Part shown: positions 1 through 6,703 of the stretch, one piece after another
Layout: every line of letters starts with the position of its first letter
Position numbering within the stretch: position 1 is the stretch's first letter
Assembly: GCA_021821585.1 (NCBI GenBank)
Contig: JAKACF010000092.1
Location: 1-9,954, forward strand
From: Actinomycetes bacterium
Lineage (GTDB): Bacteria > Actinomycetota > Acidimicrobiia > Acidimicrobiales > Bog-793
Reading direction: 5' to 3'
Length of the DNA stretch: 9,954 nucleotides
The notes under the pieces: generated by a model
What the model was told of the DNA's origin: nothing
Database searches by the model: none
What the model saw: only the letters and a program-made list of their open reading frames with translations
Program-made: the position numbers and the translations under genes

Positions 1-330
1 CGTGGTGGCCCCGAGGAGGAAGCCGTACTCGGCCCCGAAGACGTACCCGCCGCACAGGATGAGCAGGAAGATGGGGCTGAAGCCGCCGATGCCGGTCACG
101 ACGACGGCCCGGGCGGCGGCGTCGAGTGCGGCGAGCGCGGCGAGGAGGGCAAGCCGCCTCGTGTCGAGGCGGCCGGCCGAGAGCTCCACGGCCGCCAGGG
201 CGGCAGCCGTGCCGATCCCGAAGGCCGCGGCCGTCGCTGCACCCGGCTGGCCCCCGCCGAAGAACGGCCAGAGGAAGACGACCGCACCCACCGCCGAGGT
301 GGCGAGCAGCGCCAGGCGGGTGCGTGTCAC
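1..330 (-). CDS. ECF transporter S component, probably for cobalamin (partial; C-terminus beyond left edge)
   Basis: This is the amino-terminal 110 residues of a membrane protein read leftward from a GTG at 330; the 3' end is outside the window. The visible part is highly hydrophobic, with helices around residues 5-22, 30-46 and 55-75, followed by GIGGFSPIFLLILCGGYVFG and an AEYGFLLGATT segment. That Gly/Phe-rich stretch is what I recognise from actinobacterial ECF substrate-binding (S) components. The S component is the membrane protein that binds the vitamin and docks on the EcfT/EcfA energising module. The GTG overlaps the TGA of the ATPase gene (GTGA, 327-330), and the upstream GGCGGGA is only a weak ribosome binding site, so it is probably translated by coupling. 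Cobalamin specificity is inferred from the riboswitch heading the operon and the transcobalamin-like first gene, not from binding residues. A CbrT-like role is likely. Confidence 0.8.
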   Translation of the reverse strand, partial: MTRTRLALLATSAVGAVVFLWPFFGGGQPGAATAAAFGIGTAAALAAVELSAGRLDTRRLALLAALAALDAAARAVVVTGIGGFSPIFLLILCGGYVFGAEYGFLLGATT

Positions 331-1745
331 GGCGTCCCGCCGCCGTCGGGCACGAGGGCGCCCCCCTCGATGCGCACCACGCGACCGCGCAGCTCACGGG
401 CGAGGTCGAGGTCGTGGGTGGCCACCACGACGGCCGCGCCCTCCTCGGCGAGGCGCCTCAGCGCGCCGGCGAGCGAGGCGCGGGCGGCCGCGTCCATGCC
501 GCGGGTCGGCTCGTCGAGCAGCGCGAGGGCCGGTCGCCCCGCCAGCACGACGGCGAGAGCGGCCCGCTGGCGCTGGCCGCCGGACAGGTCGCGGGGGTCG
601 CGGTCGGCGAGCGCCCCCAGGCCGAGCAGCTCGAGGACCTCGTCGGGGGACCCCTCGAGCTTCGACCACCGCAGCGTCTGCTCGATCTCTGCCCGCACGC
701 TGTCGCGGTGCAGCAGGACGCCCGGCTCCTGGGGCAGGTAGGCGACCCGGCCGGGGCGGCGCTCCACCCGCCCCGCCAGCGGCGGAACGAGACCCGCGAT
801 GGTCCGGAGCAGCGTCGTCTTGCCCGACCCGTTCGGCCCGGTGACGATGACGACCTCGCCGGTGGCACCGGCGAGGTCCACGCCGGCGAGCACCTCCCGC
901 TCGGCCATCCCGGCGGTCACGCCGGCGAGCGACCATGCCTCGCCACCGACCGCCGGCGCCGGACCGACGTCGGCGAAGCGGGTGACACGACCGTGGACGG
1001 CGAGCGGCGGAGGTGGCTCCGCCTCGGCGACCCGGCCCGCGGTCAGCATCAGGCGACGGGCACCTCCGAGCGCGACGCCGGCCAGGCGGTGCTCGGCGAC
1101 GAGCACCGTCGCCCCCTCGCCGGCGAGGGCGGAGAGCGTCGCCGTCAGGGCCGCTGCGCCCTCGCGGTCGAGCTGGGACATGGGCTCGTCCATGACGACC
1201 ACGCGGGGCGCTCCGGCGAGCGCCGCTGCCAGCGCCACCCGCTGGCGCTCGCCACCAGACAGCGTCCGCAGGCGGCGGGTCGCCAGCCCGGCGATGCCCG
1301 CCTGCTCGAGGGCCTCGGCCACCCGGCGGCGGATCGTGTCCCGCGAGAGCCCGAGGTTCTCCGGGAAGAAGGCGACCTCGCGGGCAACCGTGCCGCGCAC
1401 GAAGCCGGCCTCGGGCTCCTGGAAGACGAATCCGACCTCCCGCGCGAGGCGGCGGGTCGGCGTGGTCACCACGTCCAGCCCGCAGACGGTGGCCCGGCCC
1501 CTCAGCGTCCCTCCGTGGAAGTGCGGCACCAGCCCGTTGCAGATCCGCAGCAGCGTGGACTTCCCCGAGCCGGAGTCACCGTCGAGGACCGTGAGGCCGG
1601 GAGAGAGCGCGAGGGAGACGTCGGAGAGCGCCGGCTCGGGACGGTCGGACCACGCCGGGTAGCGGTAGCTGAGACCGGCGATGACGACGCTCGGGTCGGT
1701 GGCGGTGCTCGCCGCGCCGGCGGGGGCGAGCGGGCGGGTGCTCAT
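327..1745 (-). CDS. ECF transporter ATPase with two fused nucleotide-binding domains (EcfA1-EcfA2 type)
   Basis: A 472-residue protein with two complete ABC ATPase domains in tandem; it would power vitamin uptake by hydrolysing ATP on the cytoplasmic face of the EcfT/S complex. Domain 1 (about residues 20-240) has Walker A GDSGSGKST (56-64), Q-loop Q109, signature LSGGE (162-166), Walker B VVVMDE (182-187) and switch H219. Domain 2 (about 270-465) has Walker A GPNGSGKTT (303-311), Q339, signature LSGGQ (387-391), DEP at 411-413 and H444. Both halves therefore look catalytically competent. The ATG at 1745 was chosen because GGAGG (1750-1754 on the complement) sits four bases upstream and it overlaps the T-component stop (ATGA). 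An in-frame extension to 2129 runs back through the T gene and lacks ABC homology. Many bacteria encode the two ATPases as separate genes; here they are one chain, a known variant in actinobacteria. Confidence 0.93.
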   Translation of the reverse strand: MSTRPLAPAGAASTATDPSVVIAGLSYRYPAWSDRPEPALSDVSLALSPGLTVLDGDSGSGKSTLLRICNGLVPHFHGGTLRGRATVCGLDVVTTPTRRLAREVGFVFQEPEAGFVRGTVAREVAFFPENLGLSRDTIRRRVAEALEQAGIAGLATRRLRTLSGGERQRVALAAALAGAPRVVVMDEPMSQLDREGAAALTATLSALAGEGATVLVAEHRLAGVALGGARRLMLTAGRVAEAEPPPPLAVHGRVTRFADVGPAPAVGGEAWSLAGVTAGMAEREVLAGVDLAGATGEVVIVTGPNGSGKTTLLRTIAGLVPPLAGRVERRPGRVAYLPQEPGVLLHRDSVRAEIEQTLRWSKLEGSPDEVLELLGLGALADRDPRDLSGGQRQRAALAVVLAGRPALALLDEPTRGMDAAARASLAGALRRLAEEGAAVVVATHDLDLARELRGRVVRIEGGALVPDGGGTP

Positions 1746-2623
1746 CGAGCCTCCACCGCCGAAGGGCCTGCCGCCTCGGGAACGGCGTCGCCGTCCCGGT
1801 CGGGCGGGAGCATCGCGGCGGCGAGGGCGACCACGACGGCGGGCACGAGGGCGAGGGGCGCCGCCGAGGGGACGGTCGGCACCGGGTACGGGTACCAGGA
1901 GACGACCTCGCTTCCTCGCGCCACGGCGGCCAGTGCCACCGCCACGAGGCCGGCAGCCGCCACGGCGACGAGACGGGGTGAGCGGTCCCCGCCCATGGAG
2001 CTCGTTCGACGACCGGCACCGAAGGCGCGTGCCTCCATCGACTCGGCCAGCTGGACGGACCGGTCGATGGCCCCGAGCAGGACCGGCACGGCGAGATCGA
2101 CCACTGCCCGCACGCCCCTCGGCCGCCACCCCCGAAGGCGCTGGGCGTCGCGCACGGCGACCACGCTCTGGGCGGTGGCGGGCACGAGGTTGAGGGCAGC
2201 CCCGATGGCGGCGCCGGCGTGGTGCAGCACGCCGGGGAGGGCGTCGACGAGGTCGGTCGGCTCGATGACCACCGACAGCGCGGCGGTGACGGAGATGGCG
2301 GTGACCAGTCCGAGCGCGATCGAACCACCGCTCGCGAACCCCTCCGCGGTCACGCTGCCGCCGGCGAGGGGCAGCCAGGACGGCAACGCGGCGAGGACAG
2401 TGACACCCGTGTGGGAGAGCAGGCCGTTCACTGCCACCGTGAGGAGGAAGAGCACGGCGAGGCCGATGGCGAGCGGACGCAGCCGCCGACCCTCGACCCG
2501 CCGCCGACGGAGGAGGACCCAGGCGCCGGCGAGCACGATTGCCTGCGCGGCGGGGTCGGTGTCGAGGAAGGCGACGGCGAGCGCCGCCAGCACCCAGCAG
2601 ACGACCGCCGCCGGCCGGCTCAC
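1742..2623 (-). CDS. ECF transporter transmembrane (T) component, EcfT/CbiQ family
   Basis: A 293-residue integral membrane protein that would couple the ATPase to the S component. Hydrophobic segments lie near residues 5-20, 26-38, 51-69, 102-120, 134-150, 217-236 and 255-271. The two short charged coupling-helix motifs expected of EcfT proteins, each centred on an Ala-Arg type sequence, are visible as RDAQRLRGW (158-166) and ESMEARAFG (194-202); these contact the ATPases. The GTG start at 2623 overlaps the TGA of the upstream lipoprotein gene (GTGA). There is no purine-rich ribosome binding site before it, which points to reinitiation after the upstream gene. The open frame continues upstream to 3418, but that stretch overlaps the lipoprotein gene and riboswitch in another frame and is not credible. 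The acidic C-terminal tail (274-293) is cytoplasmic or disordered and not conserved in the family as I know it. Confidence 0.9.
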   Translation of the reverse strand: MSRPAAVVCWVLAALAVAFLDTDPAAQAIVLAGAWVLLRRRRVEGRRLRPLAIGLAVLFLLTVAVNGLLSHTGVTVLAALPSWLPLAGGSVTAEGFASGGSIALGLVTAISVTAALSVVIEPTDLVDALPGVLHHAGAAIGAALNLVPATAQSVVAVRDAQRLRGWRPRGVRAVVDLAVPVLLGAIDRSVQLAESMEARAFGAGRRTSSMGGDRSPRLVAVAAAGLVAVALAAVARGSEVVSWYPYPVPTVPSAAPLALVPAVVVALAAAMLPPDRDGDAVPEAAGPSAVEAR

Positions 2624-3192
2624 GCGGGGGTCGGCGGAGGAGGCGGTGCCGGGGTGCCCTTCGGCGGGTCGTAGCGCAGCCCGAGCGACCCGCCGGCGGG
2701 CACCGAGACGTCGCTCACCCCGACAGACGGGCTGGTCCAGCGGTGGCCGTCGGTCGACAGGAACAGCGCCCAGTAGTTCTTCCCCGACGGCAGGCACTGG
2801 GAGTAGTGGCTCGGCACGTTGTCGACCTGGCAGATGGCCACCCCGAAGCTGTACTTCTGGGTGCCGAGCTCGACGCGGCTGTCGGTGAGCAGCGTGAGGG
2901 CCTTGATCTTGGCCCCGGCAAAGCCGACGCAGCGTGCGACCACCGTGCCCGGGGCGGACTCGACGACGACGCGGGCGTGGTGCGCCCCGGCCACCCCGGC
3001 GCACGAGCCCGGCACAGCGGGATGGGAAACCGTCGTCGCCGACGTGGCGGGGTGGGACCCGGTGGTCCCCGAGGCGGCGTGGCTGCTGCCGCAGGCGGTG
3101 ACTGCCACTCCGGCGGCGAGCGCTAGTGCCGCCATCGCCGGGACGCGCGCGAGCGCGCCAAGGGATTGCTGGCGGATCGGACCGTGCTGCAT
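2620..3192 (-). CDS. Transcobalamin-like (DUF4430-type) lipoprotein, first gene of the B12 operon
   Basis: A 190-residue predicted lipoprotein. A basic N-terminus is followed by a hydrophobic stretch (19-33) and a lipobox VTAC with lipidated C34, then a Ser/Thr/His/Gly linker to about residue 60. The compact domain (64-175) contains four cysteines (C64, C88, C121, C133), enough for two disulfides. It ends in a pattern resembling DUF4430, the domain related to the C-terminal beta domain of transcobalamin and intrinsic factor: a Trp (W141), DGHRW (148-152), then VPAGGSLGLRYD (164-175). A proline-rich tail (177-190) follows. The ATG at 3192 has GGAGAGGAGAG just upstream. The position directly behind a cobalamin riboswitch and ahead of the ECF genes suggests surface capture of cobalamin and delivery to the S component. 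The family call is from pattern recognition and moderately sure; the binding role is inference. Confidence 0.75.
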   Translation of the reverse strand: MQHGPIRQQSLGALARVPAMAALALAAGVAVTACGSSHAASGTTGSHPATSATTVSHPAVPGSCAGVAGAHHARVVVESAPGTVVARCVGFAGAKIKALTLLTDSRVELGTQKYSFGVAICQVDNVPSHYSQCLPSGKNYWALFLSTDGHRWTSPSVGVSDVSVPAGGSLGLRYDPPKGTPAPPPPPTPA

Positions 3193-3205
3193 CTCTCTCC
3201 TCTCC
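3193..3205 (-). promoter_or_regulatory. Ribosome binding site of the transcobalamin-like lipoprotein gene
   Basis: The complement reads GGAGAGGAGAGAG directly before the ATG at 3192, giving overlapping GGAG and AGGAG cores. It lies 27 bases or more downstream of the closing helix of the cobalamin riboswitch. A small hairpin, GGGG-8-CCCC (3206-3221), sits between them. The site is therefore placed where ligand-dependent folding could hide it. Translational control is plausible but not demonstrable by eye. Confidence 0.6.
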
Positions 3206-3231
3206 GGGGTGCTCTCGCCCCGTTCTCGGGA

Positions 3232-3376
3232 GGGCAGCGGTCAGTATCCTGACTCCCGGATCGGCGCTCCCCTCGACCTTCCAGCCGTCTCGGCCGTGGT
3301 CTTCGGTGAGGATTGCTCCCCGGTCACAGTGGCGGCACCGTGCCGGATTCTCACCGGCTTCCTGGCTCCGCTGCCC
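3232..3376 (-). ncRNA. Cobalamin riboswitch (B12 element)
   Basis: On the minus strand the conserved B12 box is nearly perfect: GCCAGGA followed by AGCCGGTGAGAATCCGGC, then ACGGTGCCGCCACTGT (3326-3366). Downstream are the GGAAGG segment (about 3280) and the 3' core GAGTCAGGATACTGA (3241-3255). The ends are closed by an exact 9-bp helix, GGGCAGCGG (3368-3376) with CCGCTGCCC (3232-3240). These are the hallmark elements of the adenosylcobalamin/cobalamin riboswitch class. Binding of B12 normally lowers expression of the genes behind it, here the transcobalamin-like lipoprotein and the ECF transporter. No obvious hairpin plus U-tract terminator separates it from the ATG at 3192, so control through the ribosome binding site seems more likely than attenuation, as is common in actinobacteria. 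The true 5' edge may extend to about 3400. Confidence 0.95.
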
Positions 3377-3605
3377 TGTTGGGGAGGATGGTACCTGATC
3401 CCTGCAGCCGCCGGCCACCGATCATTCCCGTGTGCGACCCCGCGCTCAGGGCGACGTGATGAACCGAGTGCGACCGTGCCGTGTGCAACGCCGAACAGGG
3501 GCCAACGGTGTGCCGAGGATACAAATACTGTACGGAAGTTTAGCCATGTCCTAAAGTCCAACGTCACGGGCGCTCAACCAGCGCCTGATCAATGATCGGA
3601 GGGAC
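3377..3605. promoter_or_regulatory. Divergent promoter region between the B12 operon and the amidohydrolase gene
   Basis: No gene is visible here. It must hold the leftward promoter of the riboswitch transcript and the rightward promoter of the amidohydrolase. The stretch 3515-3560 is the most AT-rich part and contains candidate TAnnnT -10 hexamers (for example TACTGT at 3526-3531), but no convincing -35 box. It also contains an interrupted inverted repeat, TTTAG-7-CTAAA (3539-3555), and several GTGTGC-like hexamers (3430, 3466 as GAGTGC, 3481, 3508). Confidence 0.5.
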
Positions 3606-5039
3606 ATGTCTGGGCATCCCGCGCACGTCATTCGGGCCTTGGTCGGAGCGACCGTGATCAGTGCGACCGGAGACCGTCCGATCGACGACGGGGTGGTGCT
3701 CCTCGAAGGCTCGCGCATTGTCGCCGTCGGCTCCCGCCCTACGGTGCCCGTGCCCTCGGAAGCCGACGTCGTCGATCTCGGCGGCAGCTTCGTGCTTCCT
3801 GGACTGATCGACGGCAACGTCCACCTCGTGCCGTGGCCCGGCTGGAACTATGCCGAGTTTCTCGCGAGATACGAGGATCGCCTAGACGAGATCGCTGTGG
3901 AAGCGGCCCAAGTGCTGCTCGCGAGCGGTTTTACGACGGTGTTCGACACCATGGGGCCGCTCGATGCGCTGCTTGCCGCTCGCGACCGTTCAGATTCCGG
4001 CGCCGTGACAGCCGCTCGGATCAGGGTGGCCGGCAACATCGTCGGCTTTCGCGCGGTCTTCATCACCCCCGAAGCCATCGCGTCAACGACGCGTGGATTG
4101 CAGGATCGCATGAACCGCCGCTTCGAGGCGGGCGGTGGGCCCGACCTCTGCTGGAAGACACCAGCGCAGATATACGAACAGATGACCCGCTACGTGGAGC
4201 AGGGCGTCGACTTTGTGAAGTATGGAGCGACGGGTGACGATGCCCCGCTGAACAGCTCTATCGGACAGTGGGCGGTGCTGAGGTTCAGCCCGGATCAGCA
4301 GCGGGCCATTGTGGAAGCCGTCCACGCCGCTGGGAAGACCGTGCAGACGCACACGACATCGGCGGAGTCCGTGCACATCGCCGTCGAAGTCGGCAACGAC
4401 ATCGGACAGCACGTGGCCTTCACGCGTGAGTCAAGACTGTACGACAAGACAATCGAGTTGATGCTCGAGCGGGGCTACTACTGCGGTACTCAGTGGGCAC
4501 CGCTCACCGAGCAGCAACTGGCGACCCTGGAGCGACGCGACTTTCCAGGAGACGACCGATTCAACGGTATGGAGGGCTACGACTACGAGCTCGAGAACTC
4601 GATCCGTCTCATCGAGGCCGGTGTGCCTCAGTTCGTGAGTACCGACAGCATCGTCTTTGACCCAGATGTCGCCGACGACGCAGATTGGGGTGGCCTCGGG
4701 GGTCACAAGTCGATCTCGGGGGACGCGCAGTTCCTCGTCATGCAGTCGATGTCTCAGCGTGGCATGACCAACATGCAGATCATCGAGGCCGCGACGATCA
4801 ATCCTGCCAAGGCATACCAGGTTGACACCGAGATCGGCACTCTGGAGGCGGGCAAGATCGCCGACATCGTCGTGGTCGGATCAGACCCGCTCGAGGACAT
4901 CGCGAACCTCCGCGACGTCCGCAAGGTGATGAAGAACGGGCAGTTCGTCGACGTCGACGCGCTTCCGTCCGCTCCGGTGCTCACGAGCGAAGCCGCTCGG
5001 CAGCCCGGTGCCATTCGAAGGCGCGACCCGCGAGACTGA
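3606..5039 (+). CDS. Amidohydrolase-superfamily enzyme (imidazolonepropionase/prolidase-like), HxH motif altered to NxH
   Basis: A 477-residue cytoplasmic protein with the layout of metal-dependent amidohydrolases. An N-terminal beta-sandwich piece ends in GGSFVLPGLIDGNVH (59-73), a TIM-barrel core follows, and the C-terminal return to the sandwich contains EAATINPAKAY and GTLEAGKIADIVVVGSDPL (411-429). Likely metal or active-site residues are K205 in FVKYGATGDD (carboxylated-lysine position), H249 in HTT, H269 in GQH and D347 in STD. The first histidine of the usual HxH pair is asparagine (N71, codon at 3816), leaving H73. The enzyme would hydrolyse an amide, cyclic amide or dipeptide-like bond; the substrate is unknown. 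The ATG at 3606 is supported by GGAGGG two bases upstream. It is divergent from the B12 operon and apparently monocistronic, and less GC-rich than that operon. Prolidase-like and imidazolonepropionase-like subgroups are both possible. Confidence 0.85.
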   Translation: MSGHPAHVIRALVGATVISATGDRPIDDGVVLLEGSRIVAVGSRPTVPVPSEADVVDLGGSFVLPGLIDGNVHLVPWPGWNYAEFLARYEDRLDEIAVEAAQVLLASGFTTVFDTMGPLDALLAARDRSDSGAVTAARIRVAGNIVGFRAVFITPEAIASTTRGLQDRMNRRFEAGGGPDLCWKTPAQIYEQMTRYVEQGVDFVKYGATGDDAPLNSSIGQWAVLRFSPDQQRAIVEAVHAAGKTVQTHTTSAESVHIAVEVGNDIGQHVAFTRESRLYDKTIELMLERGYYCGTQWAPLTEQQLATLERRDFPGDDRFNGMEGYDYELENSIRLIEAGVPQFVSTDSIVFDPDVADDADWGGLGGHKSISGDAQFLVMQSMSQRGMTNMQIIEAATINPAKAYQVDTEIGTLEAGKIADIVVVGSDPLEDIANLRDVRKVMKNGQFVDVDALPSAPVLTSEAARQPGAIRRRDPRD

Positions 5040-5337
5040 AGCGGCTCGAGGAGCGTCGCGTGCGGCATCGTTAGGTCGAGCCAGCGCTCTCAGGCGGCTG
5101 TGGCCGCCTTGTAAGGTTGGGTCCAGCATCTTGCGGGTGCATCGATGACGCATGTGCACAGCTGATCCATGAAGGCGCACCCGTGCGCCGGCGCATCTAG
5201 CGACCGGGCGGCGGGAGCGGGTCTGCCGTCGAACTGAAGGCACTCCGTCTCGCCCAAGCCGTATCGAGTGCGACGGTAGCTTCGACGCCACGCCCCGCGT
5301 CGTCTCCTGTCCTGGCGTGAGAGCCCACAGTTGGTGA
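5040..5337. other. Gap between convergent genes; no gene recognised
   Basis: This 298-base gap separates the ends of the amidohydrolase and Rieske oxygenase genes. I see no credible gene in any frame; short open frames on the minus strand give Arg-rich sequence without recognisable motifs. Two perfect GC-rich hairpins occur (5092-5109 and 5174-5189). A decayed gene fragment cannot be excluded. Confidence 0.5.
5092..5109 (+). terminator. Possible terminator hairpin after the amidohydrolase gene
   Basis: AGGCGGC, loop TGTG, GCCGCCT forms a perfect 7-bp stem about 53 bases after the amidohydrolase stop. It is followed by TGTAAGGTTGGG rather than a run of T, so it is a weak intrinsic terminator at best. 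The stem is symmetrical and could serve the convergent Rieske gene too. Confidence 0.4.
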
Positions 5338-6417
5338 TCAGACTGCGGGCCCAGCCATGGCTGCGCGACCAGCGGTGCGCCGGTCGGCGTCGCGCCGCGG
5401 TGCCGACTCGGCTGTGATGACGAGATCGGTGAGAAGCCGGCGCAGCTCGACGGTCGAGCGATCAGCCTTCGTGTGGATCTCCGCCGTCATGTCGAGCGGC
5501 AGCGACAGGTCCTCGTAGGCCTGCTGGATCGCGAGATCCTCCTCCACGACCGCCAGCTCGAACGCGACGGCCGCTGCCATCCGTCCGGGATCACCATCGA
5601 GGTCGTCACGCCAGATCGTCGAGTAGACCCTGCAGGACTCGTCGCTCTCGGGCTGGAGGAAGAAGCCGATCACGTTGCTGCCCCCGGCATCGAGGAAGTC
5701 GAGGCGCAGCACGAGGTGGAAGGGAGCGACCACCCGGTAGGTGACCCGGCGCCGCTGGACGAGCGGGCGGATGCCGGCGGCGACGCCGGGATCCTCTCGG
5801 TTCACGAACTCGTGCTCGTTCACGGCGACGAAGGACCACGGCTCTCTCGAGACGGTGAGCGGTGGGACGACCGGATCCTCGGCTCCGAAGGTGGCGGCAT
5901 GAACGAAGGGAAAGTGAGCCATGTCGAGGAAGTTGTCGGCCAGAAGCCCTGCCGAAGCCCTGGCACTCAGTACGGGCAGGTCCCCCGCGATGAACGAGGC
6001 ATCCTCGGCTTCGGGAACGTCGCCGATCGGGGCAAGGGGGGCCTCAGGCGCGAGGAAGACCATGCCATGGCGCTCCTCCACGCCATGGGGCGCCTCGAGC
6101 CTGGCGCGTGAGGGGATGGGGGCCCCGGTCCCGAGAGCGGGGATCTCGACGCAGCGGCCTGCGCCGTCGAAGCGCCAGCCGTGGTACGCGCAGGCGAGGG
6201 TGTCCCCCTGTGAACAGCCGATCGAGAGCGGCGCCAGTCGGTGGGGGCATCGGTCGAGGAAGGCGCGCAATGTCCCCTCGATCCGGACGAGCACCCAGGC
6301 CTCTCCGAGCAGCCTCACCCTGACGGGCCGGTCGGTGACCTCGGATGAGCGGGCGACCGGGTGCCAGCAGCGCCGGAGAGCACGGTGGCAGTTGCCAAGT
6401 GGCGCGAGCCGTGACAT
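5338..6417 (-). CDS. Rieske non-haem iron oxygenase, alpha (catalytic) subunit
   Basis: A 359-residue oxygenase, close to the usual length of single-component-alpha enzymes such as vanillate or phthalate demethylases/dioxygenases. The N-terminal Rieske domain carries the [2Fe-2S] ligands C57 and H59 (CPHR) and C76 and H79 (CAYHGW). The C-terminal catalytic domain has the mononuclear iron motif DNFLDMAHFPFVH (161-173), giving bridging D165 and ligands H168 and H173; D294 in VEEDLAIQQAYED is the likely third ligand. It would use O2 and electrons from a separate reductase to hydroxylate or demethylate a small molecule; no reductase or ferredoxin gene is in the window. The ATG at 6417 was chosen because the following residues (HRALRRCWHPVA) match the start of the family, although no ribosome binding site precedes it. 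The open frame extends to 6561 and an ATG at 6450 is an alternative. Confidence 0.9.
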   Translation of the reverse strand: MSRLAPLGNCHRALRRCWHPVARSSEVTDRPVRVRLLGEAWVLVRIEGTLRAFLDRCPHRLAPLSIGCSQGDTLACAYHGWRFDGAGRCVEIPALGTGAPIPSRARLEAPHGVEERHGMVFLAPEAPLAPIGDVPEAEDASFIAGDLPVLSARASAGLLADNFLDMAHFPFVHAATFGAEDPVVPPLTVSREPWSFVAVNEHEFVNREDPGVAAGIRPLVQRRRVTYRVVAPFHLVLRLDFLDAGGSNVIGFFLQPESDESCRVYSTIWRDDLDGDPGRMAAAVAFELAVVEEDLAIQQAYEDLSLPLDMTAEIHTKADRSTVELRRLLTDLVITAESAPRRDADRRTAGRAAMAGPAV

Positions 6418-6703
6418 GGGCCGATGGTAGACGCGACGCGCTCTGAGCATCCTCGGCCGGCCTTCGTGCGGGGCTCGTCGCGAGTCACCGGATAGCGTGT
6501 CGTCCCTCCCTCTCAGTCCTGCCGCTGGACACAGCGCGCCAAGAGACGCCACCAGGCACATCCAGGCGAGGAAGGACTCGCCTCAGCTCGCCTCCCGTTC
6601 GCCGGACGAGCACCCCCTCATCCCCCGGGACGGAGGAGAGCCAGCACAAGATGTCTTGCCCGTCTCGCGTCGGCTCGTATGCGCTCAGCTCTCTCGTCCC
6701 TCA
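6418..6703. other. Gap upstream of the Rieske gene; nothing recognised
   Basis: The 286 bases between the Rieske oxygenase start and the end of the XRE-cupin regulator hold no credible gene, and I could not identify a promoter or terminator with confidence. Both flanking genes point leftward. The gap suggests the oxygenase has its own promoter rather than being read through from the regulator. Confidence 0.4.

Noticed and set aside
126..2888. A very long open frame (about 920 codons) on the plus strand across the B12 operon
   Set aside because: It is antisense to four well-supported genes. Its product is Arg/Ala/Pro/Gly-rich without domains, which is the usual effect of high-GC coding sequence keeping the opposite strand free of stops.
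2624..3418. An upstream extension of the EcfT reading frame through the lipoprotein gene and the riboswitch
   Set aside because: It would begin upstream of the riboswitch and translate through its conserved core. The GTG at 2623, overlapping the previous stop and followed by the first membrane helix, explains the gene better.
5174..5189. Perfect hairpin GGCGCA-CCCG-TGCGCC in the convergent gap
   Set aside because: It has no T-run on either side and lies about 150 bases from both stop codons; in GC-rich DNA such stems are common, so I did not call it a terminator.
5473..6111. A 212-codon open frame on the plus strand inside the Rieske oxygenase gene
   Set aside because: The minus strand has complete Rieske and mononuclear-iron motifs over the same bases, while the plus-strand product has no recognisable features.
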